DNA from: Membranipora membranacea | Lineage: Eukaryota; Bryozoa; Gymnolaemata; Cheilostomatida; Membraniporidae | DNA: 64,000 nt | Assembly (NCBI GenBank): GCA_914767715.1 | Contig: OU612071.1 | Span: 23,185,681-23,249,680, forward strand | Reading direction: 5' to 3' | Shown: piece after piece, positions 12,401 through 24,764 of the stretch | Layout: each line of letters starts with the position of its first letter | Position numbering within the stretch: position 1 is the first letter of the stretch | Notes under the pieces: model-generated | What the model was told of the DNA's origin: nothing | Seen by the model: only the letters and a program-made list of their open reading frames with translations | Database searches by the model: none | Translations under genes and position numbers: made by a program

Positions 12401-15400
12401 ATCGAACATGAGAATTTGGGAACTTTGTACTGGGCTCAACACAAATCAATGTTCATTCTAAATTAAAAATAGCAATTGATATTATTTGCGAAGAAAACAA
12501 GTAGGGGGTTAGTATAGCATACCTCAGTCCCCTTTATTGGAGAATCAAAAGTGATTATAGCCACAGAAGAATCTGTCTTCACCTGCTCGCCCTCTGGTGT
12601 ACGATGGACCTGAGGCAAACAGGGACATTAATTACTTAGTAGAATTAGTAAATCACAATGAAGTTTATGGGAATGCACAGGAGCAGCAGATGAACTCAAA
12701 AAAACTTTGATAGGACTGAAATGGGATTAGGACATAATTGAAACTTATATTTGGTTACTCTTAGACACAACGAATTTAGGAATTCTAGTAAACTGCCAAA
12801 ATCATCTCACCTTTGGAAGACACCGTGTAGGATTTTTCTCCAAATCATCCTTTTTACAGGGTTTGTTAGAGAAGACAAATACACTCTGCACAATGCTGCA
12901 TATGTTCATCTGAAAGTCACACAAAAATAAATAAACGTTGAAAACCCCCTAAGTAGCCAGTCAGCAAGAACAATGTTACATCGTTAATTTCGTTCATTTT
13001 GGTTTTGTCGAGTTCATATATAACATAGCCTAATATAAGTGTCTTCAAACAAAAACAACAAATATATGACCACTGAGATTTATAGAATTGACATGCTGTC
13101 ACGATTCCATATTCATTCCTTACCACAAATTCTGTAAACTCAATAACAGGTAGAAGAATGCTGCTAGTTATCTGATATTGATACACACCTGAAGGCACTG
13201 ACTCTTCTTCTCAATAACAGTGCACTCAGGAGACTGAGGTCCCACAATAATCTACAATAAAAGTGTTCACTTGAATGAACTCGCGTCCCCAGTTTGATGG
13301 TTAGAGATAATTCATCACAACAGCACTTCAATTAACATGGTGTTTTCACCGAGGGAGTCAGGCTTGAGTCGCGAGGGGGCACCTGGACAGGGAATTCAAA
13401 AGGCAAATGCTCATTCTGGTGGTAGTGCATGATGCCTTGCCATAAATCCTTATAGCATGAAGGGTTTGGGCCAAAATCAACAAGTTTTAGCATTAATTTC
13501 TCCTATATCGGAGGTAATTCAAAAACAGATTGGTTTAAAGTTATGGGCTATCAGAAAGGTTATCTATCAGAGTTGCCGTCATGGTTAATGGATACATCTA
13601 TCATTATATTCACTTGTCACAAAATGACAACTGTCTTGTTACAGTTCTCCATCCATATTCATAGTAATAAATAATTAAAAGCTATGGTTGAAATGTTCCG
13701 TTCTGCAATATCTATGAAGGGATTGCTGCCAAAATCACCTTGGCATAGGTAATGTAAAATGTAACTCCATGTTCATGACCACTCTAAGAACTCAGATTCA
13801 AAAAAATTCAAAAATTCATTGATTTCAAACGGACAAGTTTTTTGTCTTATGATAAACAATGCATTAATTATAGTAGTCTATGCACTTTGCAGGATTCGCT
13901 TCGCTTTTTCCCTCTCATCACTTCTACATTAATCTTACTTCATAGAGCCTAAGGGTCCAATAATACGCATTGTATGACCTTTTGTCGAGTCATGAATGAC
14001 CGCCCTTATTCAAAATGAAAGAAATTCTGCCTGAGACTTTCTTCACTACTTGGCAGTGAATATCTCTGCTCGTGGGTATGACCCAAACATGAGGCTACTT
14101 TTCCCAGAGTCTGACTCTCATACTCTCATACCTGGAGCAATATAGTAGGTGGCGTGAATAGAAATCTATAGATATTGCAGTTTCAGTGCTCCCGATTATA
14201 ACTTATAAAATCTAAGAGCAGACAACTCCAGCGAGATCCTGCATTGTTCTCAGTCCTTCCCCGCCGGGGGGGCCATCGGCGAGGGCAATAGTCTGGTGGC
14301 TCAGACTAGAAGTATAGCAGAGTTATTAGTGAAACAACTCACGAAGTGAGAACTTTGACAATCAACCGTTTTCAAGTGGAATTCATATTATACCTTCCCA
14401 CTCACAATCACGAGGAGTAAAGAGTAGGCTAATAGCCATGTGATTATTAGGACAAACCTTGGAACTTTGAAGAGGTTCTGCCCCCATGGTGCTGAGCTCG
14501 ACCTTTTTAGATTTGACATCATCCTGTCTGATGATCGGCTTGGTCGCCATCCTTTCTGTACCTTAACAGAGAGTTACCCTGCGCTAATGATGATTTAGAG
14601 TCAGCCAATCTCACTGTTAGGATTTAAGTTCAGTACTCGGACTCCTTAGTGATTGATGATACAATTTTAACACCGATAATGGTGACATCATAGATTTTAG
14701 GGCATCTTAAAAGTGTGCACGATGGTAAGAGAACTTATTGGCGCAGAGTAGATGGCTTCCCCAATAAAGAACTGACAGTTCAAAAAGTAAAGAACCTGAT
14801 ATTTAAAGGGAGTCTAGATCAACTGTTGAATATTGGACAGATTTTAGTAACTAATAGACAATATTGAGAAGCTTTGACAGCGCAAATGATCACATCCTTT
14901 GCTATCAAGCGAGAGGTCCCGGGTTCGATTCCCCCTACCCACAAACCACAAACGTTGAATCATGCTTCAACCCACAACTCTCACCAATCACACACTTCTC
15001 AGACTCAGACAACTCTTGTAATCACAAAAACCAACCGATGGAACTACTCATCCTTCTAACATCAATGATGTGTTCTATCAGTAATTATCAAAATTCTCCC
15101 GGGATCTTTGAGCACTATGGGTGTCAATCACCTGTTCTCTTGAGAGTACGGTCTCATACCACTACACTCCGCCCACATAAGACAAGACAAGAAAATATTG
15201 CTATTAAAACAGCCATAATCACCATCTGATCGCTCACACAGTGACCTACAAGGGATCTCGTTCACAAATCTCTAACTTATTTATTGAACTATGTATTATT
15301 GTAAGAGAGATTTAGGAACACATTAATTGTCTAATTGAATGGCCAATTCTGAGCCTAAGGGTTTGTGATAATTTTCTTTTAAAAGCATTGCCCATTTTAA

Positions 15401-15848
15401 TTGAAGGAGGCAATAGGTTGCATTGGTAAGTTTCCATTCCCTGATTTTGGAAGTGTTTTATTTTATAGTTTTGATTACTATTTGAGTCTGAGAGTCAGCT
15501 AATCAATTTATGATCAGTCCTAAGTTGTAGTCTAATGATATTTTGTTTTACCAAAGATACAATCTGTAGTTGTCCAAAAAAAGGAACAAAGTCACCTTAT
15601 CCTTTACTGGTATTCTATTCCATGGTTAAGTGTTAGATTATTGTTGGTTCTCACCTGTCTGTCATTTCTTGGCCACTCTGCCTTTCAATTGCATCGTCCT
15701 TGACTGCAGCAAAATTTTCCTGTGTTCCAATGCGCATATCCACAAATTTTTCAGTCAAACTGCTATTGTTCCATAGTAGCTTTGTGGGATTTTGTCCTTG
15801 TTGGACGGCTTGTGGTTTCTTTCTGGGAAAAAAGTCCAGCTCTGCCAT
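9276..15848 (-). CDS. Predicted multi-exon host gene, function unknown
   Basis: At least six short exons on the minus strand have consensus splice sites, and the frame stays open across the joins I tested. The first coding exon starts at ATG 15846-15848 and ends in phase 2. Exon 2 takes that phase up, and exons 2 to 6 then all meet in phase 0 (lengths 94, 63, 99, 87 and 84). Such an uninterrupted chain of donors, acceptors and phase is hard to get by chance. The predicted product is hydrophilic, with several cysteines in exons 3 and 4. I see no signal peptide, membrane span or known domain. More exons may lie between 11.5 and 9.45 kb, and the 9276-9452 terminal exon is tentative. Function cannot be inferred. 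Confidence 0.6.
11226..11311. repeat. Palindromic TTA/CTA/AAT triplet microsatellite
   Basis: Runs of TTACTA pass through AATATT repeats and back into CTATTA, so the tract is both a triplet repeat and an inverted repeat. Confidence 0.9.
11520..11603 (-). CDS. Unknown gene, candidate exon 6
   Basis: 84 bp, phase 0. The donor CATACAG|GTAAGC is excellent. The acceptor AATATCAG|CTAGG is weak in pyrimidines but has a branch-point-like CTGAC about 14 bases upstream. It encodes 28 residues (LGSLEQKDG and onward). The matching phase supports it, but other exons may intervene. Confidence 0.45.
12523..12609 (-). CDS. Unknown gene, exon 5
   Basis: 87 bp, phase 0. The acceptor is TTTGCCTCAG|GTCCAT and the donor ACTGAG|GTATGC. 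It encodes 29 residues ending in a probable beta strand (VAIITFDSP). Confidence 0.65.
12811..12909 (-). CDS. Unknown gene, exon 4
   Basis: 99 bp, phase 0. It has a strong pyrimidine-rich acceptor (ACTTTCAG|ATGAAC) and an almost perfect donor (CCAAAG|GTGAGA). It encodes 33 residues with a hydrophobic strand (IVQSVFVFS) followed by a lysine- and cysteine-rich segment. Confidence 0.65.
13189..13251 (-). CDS. Unknown gene, exon 3
   Basis: 63 bp, phase 0 at both ends. The acceptor is TTGTAG|ATTATT after a T-rich stretch and the donor CTTCAG|GTGTGT. It encodes 21 residues with two cysteines. Confidence 0.6.
14458..14551 (-). CDS. Unknown gene, exon 2
   Basis: The acceptor is GAAAG|GATGG at 14552/14551 and the donor TCCAAG|GTTTGT at 14458/14457. 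Using this acceptor, the phase-2 end of exon 1 joins to a 31-codon frame starting MATKPIIRQDD. That exon also begins with its own ATG, so transcripts could alternatively initiate here. Confidence 0.6.
14868..14945 (+). other. tRNA-like fragment with perfect B box
   Basis: GGTTCGATTCC at about 14922-14932 matches the RNA polymerase III B box and is preceded by tRNA variable-arm-like sequence. I do not find a good A box or a paired acceptor stem, so this is at most a tRNA pseudogene or a tRNA-derived SINE head. Confidence 0.4.
15655..15848 (-). CDS. Unknown gene, exon 1 (start codon)
   Basis: Begins with ATG at 15846-15848 (MAELDFFPRKK) and runs 64 codons plus two bases to the donor ACAG|GTGAGA at 15655/15654. 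The residues are mostly polar and charged. A TTTGTAG acceptor-like site just upstream suggests a preceding untranslated exon. It joins in phase to exon 2. Confidence 0.6.
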
Positions 15849-16019
15849 ATCCTCTTTCCGAATGGTCTTCTGTGTACAGACCTACAAAGTCATTATTGAT
15901 GGGTTTTCTTTTACCAAGTAGAGGGCATGGACTTATACTGCCCGTCTTTCTTTGTAGACCACTTCATCAGCTGACCTGGCTCTCCGCTTCTTGATGGTGT
16001 AAGTCTCACTTTGGCTGAC

Positions 16020-16056
16020 ATATATATAGCCATGAACTATGTTATATATATATATG
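16020..16056. repeat. Paired TA dinucleotide runs
   Basis: Two short TA runs flank about 20 bp of other sequence. Confidence 0.6.
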
Positions 16057-16147
16057 CAGAGGTTTTGTATCAGTTTACAACCAGCAGTCTTATTCTCCAA
16101 GCTTCCACAAACTGACTGGCTGGGAAATCGATGAACCCTAATTAGTA

Positions 16148-16766
16148 TTAAAGATTATCTGCATTGGGAGGTCCCTGGTAGTATATCTAACACACTATTT
16201 GGATTCCTCATGTCTTTTTACATCTAGAGTCCAAGTTCCAGATCTCTGTGACAATCCTGTGAGGAAAAATGACCTGAAACAGAAGTGCTGACTTTATTGG
16301 TTAGAAAACTTTTTATTTGGGAATCCCTCCTTCAGAATTACGTATTGGCGGAAGTAACATTACCACTGTTGCTATGCTACAAGCTGAAAATTGGTTGTTT
16401 TTTGTCCGTGTCTTCTTCCCACAAAATACTTTTAGTGTCTGGTAACACTCCATTATCTTCTTCTAGTTGAGTTGATATGTCCTCAAGTTAAGTAAGGAGA
16501 TGGTTATTAGACACTATAAAGGTATTTCATAAGCAATATTATAGTAATTGCGATGATGTGAGCTCCGCCCCTACGTCATCCTGAAGTAGGGATTCCCAAA
16601 TAAAGAGTTTTCTAGCCAATATAGTCAGCACTTCTGTTCCAGTTTATTATTCCTCACAGAATGGTCACAGAGATTTGGAACTTGGACTCTAGGTGTAAAA
16701 AGACATGGAATTCAAATATAGTGTTAGATATACTACCAGGGACCTCCCAATGCAGTTAATCTTTAA
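16148..16766. mobile_element. TTAA-flanked foldback element, about 210-bp arms
   Basis: The left arm (16148 to about 16360) and the right arm (about 16552-16766) are inverted copies with scattered mismatches. Both outer ends read TTAAAGATTA(T/A)CTGCATTGG and so sit on TTAA tetranucleotides (16148-16151 and 16763-16766). TTAA duplication is the target signature of piggyBac-type transposons. The 190-bp loop carries no transposase. The right end lies against the surviving 3' edge of a LINE relic. Confidence 0.8.
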
Positions 16767-16771
16767 ACGTG

Positions 16772-18780
16772 TGAGAGATGATGAGGATGAATGAGTAAGA
16801 ATAATAGTGGACCAAGGCAGCTACCTTTGGGGGTCACTAGATGTTACGTCACAAAGGTATGACCTAGCTCCGTTAACTGTAACAGCAAGGCTTCGATTAT
16901 TGAGTCATGAGGCAATCCGATCAATAGTGTCTGGATGGATGCCAAACGAAGGAAGTTTTGTCATTAGTTTTGTGTGTGATACTACGTCGAATGCTTTTGA
17001 GAATTCAGGTACAATAATATCTAGGGTATGCTGTTTTCAAAATGTTCAATAAACTCAGTTAAAGTGTTGAGAAGTTGTGTATCACAACCGTGTCCTGGAC
17101 GAGACCCGTGCTGATGTTTGTAGAGCAGAGTGTGCTGATTCAAGTGGGCTTTGATGTTATGAGCTATTATGTGTTCTAAAAGTTTACATACAATGGAAAT
17201 AAGTGAAATTGGACAATAATTTAATGGGTCAAATTTTTTTTTTAAATCTCGGGACACAATGAGCGGTGTGACAATCTCTGGGTGCTTTATGTTGGTTGTA
17301 TAAGTATTCGAATATACGGTAAGTATTAGGTAGATGTGAGGGGCTAAAAATTTGAGAAGGGCCGGGGGAGAGGAGGTCAGGACCAGCACTTTACGGGTAT
17401 CTAGAGTTTGGAGTCCTTGCAGCACACCATGACTATCAAACAACACGGGCTCGGACGGGCCAGGCAGATTTGAACTTGGAGGTGTGACAGCAATGCCATT
17501 ATATGAAGATAAACTGAAACGAAAGCATCAGGAAAACCTCCAGCAATATCAACTGAGTCCGAGTGTTATCAGTCCATTCGAAAACATGATGGTGGTGGTG
17601 ATGGTGTATGATGATGGTTTTGGCAGTTATTGTAGTTGTGGTCAACTAGGTCCTTGCATAATCAGGGTAAAATCGCATAAGTTTACGATGTTTGATGTTC
17701 CGTTTGGTCTCAGCCGTAACCCACAACTTGTGGTTTGTGATCTTGTCTCATGAGGAATATTTTTATAGCAATTTGAAGTATACCTCTATAGTCTGATGTA
17801 ATACATGACAGTCTTTATCAATGACATTGGTGCCTCCTTTATCAAATTTGAAGAATGGCATGGAGTAATGCAATTTGGATTGTGTTCTGTCAACTTTGGT
17901 GTTAAGTGGTACCTGAAAGTCTATCACATGGTGGTCAAAAAGCCTTGATCAGAGTCAAGTTTGAACATAATATTATAGTGTGGTTAGAGTCAGATCAGGA
18001 GTGTTTCCGGACTGGCGAGTTGGGAATGAACTAACTAATATTTGAATCAAAGTATTTTGATTTCTGAGCACATGTGCAGGTTATGGCTCTAGTATGTACA
18101 ATATACAATTGTCTTCTTACTACCAACTTGAAGGCAACAAGTTCTGAGCCCCCTGCAAAGACTGAAATGATAAAATTAAACAAATGCATAATCATAAAAA
18201 AGGTTGATTATGCATAATCTACCTTTCTATGGTTCCGTTTTGTCTCTTAATCTTTCCTTGAGACTGGAGATAGTAAGTTGCGCTTTGCATATTTGGTACA
18301 TTTACTCTTAAAAAGTTGAACCACACTGCCGACTCTGGCCCTCTGTCTTGGACATTCCCTTTAGGTCATAAATTGAGATATCAATGGTTTAAAGCCATAT
18401 TATCACTTGACCATATCTGTCTGCTGATGTGGGTTGGTTGCCTTCTGCATGCTGGAGAATATTTAAGTAACATCATCACTGCATCATGGTCTGAGGTACC
18501 AAGGGCTGGGAGTTTGTAGCGTTTATAAGCATCTGTTTTGGCTGTGACATAGCACCTGTCTAGTATCTTATTCTGTCTAGTTGTACATTTCACTTGTTGT
18601 TTGAAGCATTGCAGGTTAACAGTTGCGCTATTAAAATCACCAAGAGAATATATTGTTGAGCAAGGGTATGATTTCTCAAGGCTGTCAATCTGATTGTGAA
18701 TTTTGTGTACTGTTTCCTTGACAAGGCAGATACATCATCTGGTATCAGGCTTTTCCCTCATATCATCTTCTCTTCCCACC
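16772..18780 (-). mobile_element. CR1/jockey-like LINE relic with endonuclease and reverse transcriptase
   Basis: Reading leftwards, 18780-18310 encodes the end of an APE-type endonuclease: a GDFN motif near 18641-18630, then CTTRQNKILD and a TSDHD motif near 18485. After about 850 bp of degraded linker, 17446-17021 carries the reverse-transcriptase fingers (NYCPISLISIVCKLLEH, then QHGSRPGHGCDTQLL). After a frameshift, motif A (FSKAFDVV-like) follows near 17006-16983 and motif B (SCLGPLL) near 16810. The YADD region is missing. The element stops next to the foldback element at 16766. Stops and frame changes make it dead. Confidence 0.85.
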
Positions 18781-18801
18781 AAGCTTACAATGTTATTGAT
18801 A

Positions 18802-18826
18802 GATTTGATTAGATTAGATTAGATAG
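18802..18826. repeat. GATTA pentanucleotide repeat
   Basis: Short run of (GATTA)n just upstream of the LINE endonuclease remnant. Confidence 0.7.
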
Positions 18827-20004
18827 TTTTTAACAGCTTATTTACATGTCATCGCAGTTTCACTTCCCACAAAATAATATTTTAGCAAATCGATCTGTTC
18901 AAAAATCTGTCAATTAATTGGAAAAGAGGCAGCAAAAAGGCAGAAATAGCTAAACCTGATCATTATGACAAATAAAAGATTTACATAGGCGAACAGTTTT
19001 AGAAATGCAGACTGGTACACTGTTTCCTTGTATTGCTGGCTGCAACTGTCTCCATATCTTCATTGCAGGCATTTTGTATTTGACTGAAAATATAGAGTCC
19101 TCCGGGTCATCACATGGTATTTTATAGAAAACACTGCTTTATCAATTCCAGTACAGAGAAATAAACTAAAGCTGAGCTTGCTAATTATCGTAGAAATTGA
19201 GGGTATAGATTTTACAACTATATAAACAAAGAAACTAGACTCTATTGCTCAGGGGCAAATGCTCCCTGCAGACTTCAGGAAGGTCTCGAAATCGATGGCA
19301 AATTTTATATTAACCAAAGTGAGACAATTAATTTGATTTTTAAGGAAAAGGCAGGAAAACAACCATTATGGCCGCGTACCGCCATGTATAAGGTGTGTCA
19401 GATCAGCAGAAAAAGGACATGGCAAGAGCCACAATCGGGCGCGGAAATAAGCAGATGCTGGGCACATATCTCAGATACTTGGCTATGTAAAAAGTTCATT
19501 GAGATAAATTGACTCAACAGAGCTGGAAATATCTACTAAAAATGTTTTAGCTGAGAAAAAATGTAGTGCTAGTATGCTCTCAGCAAACCAAATTCAAATT
19601 TATCTAGCAGGGAGAATATATTGGAAGTAAGTTCACCCAGTTGTGGCCTAAAGCCAACGCAAAAAATAAGGAAAGTATGTTGTAAAAGAAAATAGTTAGC
19701 GATCAACTCTGTAAATTGCGTTGCTTGCAGAAAAAAATCATTAAATATAAAGGCCCTCCACACAAATTAGTGGTGTGCCATGAATTGGAAGAGCCCTAAT
19801 ACTGTCATTTGTCATGTCTTGAAGGTGATTTTGAATTTCAAGGTGAACCACTGTATTTTTGCTGTCATTAAGAGCATCTAATTACTCCAACCCATACCGA
19901 ATTTATCCAATTCAAGACCTGTAGCCGATTGTAAATTATATTTAATTACAAATATGTAAATTTTATGTAATATTTTTTTGGCAATTGTAATGTTATAATC
20001 ATAT

Positions 20005-20470
20005 TTACTGTAACATGGTGGCCTATACTTGTTTTTTCAATTTTATAAGGTAAAATTATTTTCAAGTTTTCTTTATATGTTATAACTATCTGTTCATCTG
20101 ACAACTACTTTTTTTTTTATAGATATAACATTTTATATAATTTTTCTGTTCACTATCTGACGAATTGACATATATTGAACCATTTGACATTTATTGTTAC
20201 ATGGTTTATTTGTTTTTAATTTTTGAAAGTAAATTGATCTTCAAGTTTTTGTGTTATAAAAAGCTGTTCATCTAAAAAAATACTTTTCTTTCCTTACATG
20301 TATATACATCTTATGTAAATTTCTGCTAACTGTTGATGAAAAGTCATGTTTTTAAAGTCATTGCAACATCTTAAATACTTAAAAGTTTGACATTTTAATG
20401 TAACATGGTATAATTGTTTTTAAATTATGAAGAAACTTTATTTTTTAGATTTCCTTCTTTGTAATAATCA
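20005..20470. repeat. Diverged tandem repeat, period about 190-205 bp
   Basis: The string TGT(A/T)ACATGGT starts near 20008, 20192 and 20399. Each time it is followed by a T-rich block, then a CAAGTTTT-type block, and in the first two copies CTGTTCATCT plus a T run. This is two full copies and one partial. Confidence 0.6.
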
Positions 20471-21616
20471 TAAATATATTAATAAAATCACAGCTCATAT
20501 TATCACATATATATTGGAAATTCAGCTAGATGAAGTATTGACAAGGTTTGGTTCATTATGTCGGACATTAACATGATAACCTATCTGTTATTGACAGCCC
20601 ATTTATTGGTGTACTGAAGTTGAATCTTGTTTGGTTTAAATGTCTCCTAGGAGGGTACATACAAGACAGGTCAAAATTTACTTTCTTCGGCAAAGCGTAC
20701 TTTTTCTCAAACACTTAGGTGTTCATTCCAGAAGGAATCCGGCCCCCTCAGTTAAGTTAGTGACCTGCTGCTGTCACTAGCTGCTGTTTTAAGGGACAAT
20801 TTTCAGGGTCCATGAATAAGTCGACGGTTACATTAGAGGTTGCTTCCCCACAAGTGTTACATGATCGGTTCCATCAGAGAGTAGGCCTGTTACTACGGCA
20901 AAACTTACAGCTGCATAAGCGTTTCTGCCAAAGGTTTTACATACAGGCTAGTTTGGCTGTTAACCTATATGTCTCAGGGTTGTCTCCGCTTTGTAATAGA
21001 ACAGACGACCCGAGAGTCAAGTGGACGACAAAAAAAACAGGATCCCATGTGTCCTAAGTGTGTTGTAGAATATCTGTAAAATCAGGAGTATAGGAGATTC
21101 TCTAGTGTCAAATTGAGATCATTCCTATACACGGAGAAATTGCAGTCAATCAAATTTGAGCTCGACTGTAAATCAAATGTGCTGACAACTGTATATTCTC
21201 TTTCTCAACCAATGTCAAATGAAATTAATTTATTTCATACCATTTTCTTTTATTCAACTTGCAGATACAGCTAGTAGCATAGGAGTTGAAAACCTTGTGA
21301 GCGACATCACTAGAATCATATAAATTCTGTTAGTCTTTTTAAGTTTCAGCATTCTTTACATTCAAAAACAATTTGGCATGAGCTCCAACTGAGTTATGCA
21401 AACACAATAAAAACTTTCCATCTTGAATTGTAAAGAGGAACCTATAAAAGCTAACCTTTTTCTTGTTTGAATAAATATTATCTCAGCGAGAAAGACTTTT
21501 TGTAAATGGCACCAATGAGGTTCATCATGGCATGAAAGTCAGATAATGATAGCAGAAGTGTCTCCAAACTCTTCTCCGGTGACAGGCAATCTGCCATGAG
21601 CCTAATTACCCGTGAT

Positions 21617-21633
21617 GGGGGGGGGGGGGGGGG
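21617..21633. repeat. G17 homopolymer
   Basis: Seventeen consecutive G residues, a potential G-quadruplex-prone tract. Confidence 0.9.
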
Positions 21634-22049
21634 CTCATCATCAGAAGTTAGTTCATCAGCTTATTTATACAATTTAAATTCATCATTTGTCAGTTTCAAA
21701 TTAAATTAGAATTATATTTGACACTGATTAACATGCTGATATAAGATGGTCCTTTTGTGTTACATGGTTAATCATAGTGTGTCATGTCATATCTGGTATT
21801 AGATTGTACACTGATTTGACTCTTGAGGATATTACCACCTGGTATTTGACATCATTCAGTTCATAATTGTAAACATTTTAAAAGTAACTATAGACACTTT
21901 TTACACATATTTGTTAATATTGATGCTCTCTTTATAACAATGACAGAGACATGGATTCGTTGTTGCTGTAGGGACTTCAATTTCCTGACAGTACTGTTGA
22001 TAGCAAATGAGACGGTGATTACAACTGGTAAGATGAAAGGGAAATAAAA

Positions 22050-22800
22050 AATAGAGCTAGCACATATTGCTCTGTTTTACAATGTGATAATATAAAAAAA
22101 AGATGTGAGAAAATAGTATTACAAAAATTACTAGCGCTCTCATTAGACAAGATATTTAAACAGAAATCAATCAAGTCTGAAAAAAGGTTTTTATCAGCAT
22201 TGGGCAGTCCTAGTACGAGCTGGAATGAAGCGACCACTTATTGCTGAGATACGCCCGCCTGTTTTGATGTAGTCATAGAAGGCGTGAGAAGTGTCTGAGC
22301 AGATGCGATCGGCGTATCATTGGCTTTGGTGCTCAAGTTGTGTAATGACATTTTCTAGCCCTGCTGTGTACAGTCTGATTTCTGTGCTTTCGATACGATT
22401 GTATATTAGGCGGAGGCAGTGTCTTTGGTATTGTGTAAATCAGGAGTGGTATGATGCATGCTTTATAAAACAGAGTAACGCCATTGTTATTGACTCCTGC
22501 TTTTCTGAGTTTGCAGATTGCATGAAAAGCAGGTCTTCATTTTTCAATTATTTTGTCCACATGCTGTATGAAGCAAAGAAAACATTCAACAGTTTCACTG
22601 TACAGGGCTTGGCCTGCACAGATCCAATTATTGATATCGGGCTGGTTTTGAGTTGCTCCCTCAATGTGAAGGATATGGTATTGGAATTTGAAGTGTGCCA
22701 AAGCATCGGAGTTTCGGTGAATATTTTTAGTTGTCTCTCATACTGAAAGATAGACCCCCAAAGAACTGATGTAAGAAGCAGCTGACGCTTATTCCTTATT
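22050..22800 (-). mobile_element. LINE reverse-transcriptase C-terminal relic
   Basis: Read on the minus strand in alternating frames, the segment resembles the end of a CR1-like LINE polyprotein. A thumb-type segment lies near 22790-22600, then KAGVNNNGVTLFYKA and IIPLLIYT near 22490-22440. The terminal part (YIKTGGRISAISGRFIPA) is near 22270-22215. Several frameshifts and stops are present, and no catalytic YADD is seen. The long plus-strand frame at 22291-22746 is the shadow of this relic. Confidence 0.7.
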
Positions 22801-23629
22801 GGTTCCTTGCTTATTTTTACAATACATCTCAATAAGTATATAAAGTTCCCAGCTATTACTCGGTCAGTATAGTTATGACTTATGCTCAGAGTTATTAATC
22901 GGCCGTAACTCCTCACCATTGTTTTACGCTATGTTTATTTACATAAATATGTAATGAGTGAGTTATCTGAGCGGGGTGGTTATATAACGCCAGCCAAGGA
23001 AAATCATTTGCAATTAAGGATTTTCCCTCATTGCAGTGTAATTTACATCCAATTAATGTGATCAATACAGCCCCTATTTTCATTGCTTTTGACAGTATCA
23101 TGGACATTTCATTAACAATTCGGAAAGTTTTGATGTAAAGTATTTGTTAGTATTTTCTTTGCATTGATTGTATTTATAAACACCGCCATAGGTGACTACT
23201 CAATTCTCTTGGATTGAGAAACCATCTCTATTGCCAAGATGTCGAGGTAACTTTGAAAAATTCTAACAATTATCTCAAATTCTCAACTATGAAATGTATA
23301 ACTAGGTTTAACATGTTGAATTCCCCAAATATCACATATTTAGAGCTTGTGGCATAATAATATCTAATATCTTTGCAAAATATTCAAATTACTCCGTTTA
23401 CAAAATTAAATCAAATATGATACGACATTAAGAATATTGTTTACAGTCTCCTTTTCTACACACAGGTAATGTAATATTTGTATAAATATCTTCGCTTAGA
23501 TCAACCTGCCACACTTGCATTGTAAATAGGAAAAGATTTAATCACATTGAGTTATGATGCAGAGTTGTGACCAAAGTAAAATATTTTAATGAATCTCTTA
23601 GGCAGACATTTCCACACGAGCGAATGATC

Positions 23630-23830
23630 GGACTGATTGGCTACCTTACATCAGCTTTGCTGCTGCTTCATGGCACACACTCTTATCTGACACCACAAGC
23701 AAGACTCAAATCAATCCAGAAACATTCTATTAACATCATCTTTTCCAAGTTCGGCTACAACAGGTCAATAGTTGCTATCGATTTGCTATCTCTCAATGAA
23801 TTTTGATATCAACTCGCTGATTCCTGTTTG
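23630..23830 (+). mobile_element. LINE reverse-transcriptase 3' fragment
   Basis: The frame at 23567-23806 contains SYLTPQARLKSIQKHSI and INIIFSKFGYN, the thumb/connector pattern of CR1/L2-like LINEs. Only the last 60-70 codons are left; upstream and downstream sequence is not alignable by eye. Confidence 0.65.
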
Positions 23831-24764
23831 GGTTGGTAGTCTTAACTACCAGCTATATAATAGTATTGTTTTTAACGACTCCGCCTGATCATTTTCCTGG
23901 AAAGTAAGCGACCTCACACCAGAGCGATGTCACACTAAGAGGAGGTATAGCAGTTACAATTTTTTATGTCATGCCATACCAAAAAATTTTATCCACTATG
24001 AAAGTGTACCATTATTACCCAGAGCACCCCGAGATCCATTTTATTATCACATGTAATCTCAGATCTGATGTTAACCTAGACTAACAACAAACTAAAACCG
24101 AAAGGAAAGTCAAATAAATTATCACACTTTGATAAGGACTGTTCTTCAACACTGATAACCGCAACCACTCTGCATAAAGATTTGCAGTTGGATTTCAAAG
24201 AGTCTGATAAAACTATGCACTATCTGAGGGTAAACTAAATACATATCTTGTAACTGGCTCATATCATGTAACATCCTGCTTCTCAACTTGTGTTTATTAA
24301 CTCAACTATATGATTCAAAAGAAGAATCAATTCAGTTGAAGCATTTCCCAAGCAAAGCGTCAACATTTCGAAATATTTTTTAATATAATGAATAATACAA
24401 CATAATCTAAATCAAGACATTTGCCATAATCTGTTTCTTCAGAGATACCAGAACAGTTTATTTGATTCAATACATTGTAAGTCAGATCAAGCATCTTACT
24501 CTTAACTTTGTTATAGTAGAAAAAGCTATAGTTTTGCAGCAACATAGCGCCATTCCAAAAATTTGGACAACATGGCTTTTAACCAGACAATTACAAACAT
24601 CGGTGGATTCAGAAACTTGTAAGATTTATAACAGTCTGTAACACCTTGTGAGTCAGGTATCTAACTTTACACAAGAATACACTAGGTTGGGCAGAAACCT
24701 TGTCGTTTACAAAAAGGGTGTACACCATCAGGATAGCAGCACGTACATTGCTTAAAAAGCGATT

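Larger units (their letters stand above)
18827..22040. other. Non-coding, very AT-rich
   Basis: No supportable gene. It holds a diverged tandem repeat at about 20005-20470 and a G homopolymer at 21617-21633. The 81-codon frame at 20812-21057 has no recognisable features. Confidence 0.5.

Noticed and set aside
14868-14945. Functional tRNA gene
   Set aside because: Only the B box is convincing; no A box or paired acceptor stem.
15700-15994. Plus-strand frames of 73 and 90 codons
   Set aside because: They are antisense to exon 1 of the predicted gene, which has a start codon and a good donor site on the minus strand.
22291-22746. 151-codon plus-strand frame
   Set aside because: It is the shadow of a LINE reverse-transcriptase relic that reads better on the minus strand.
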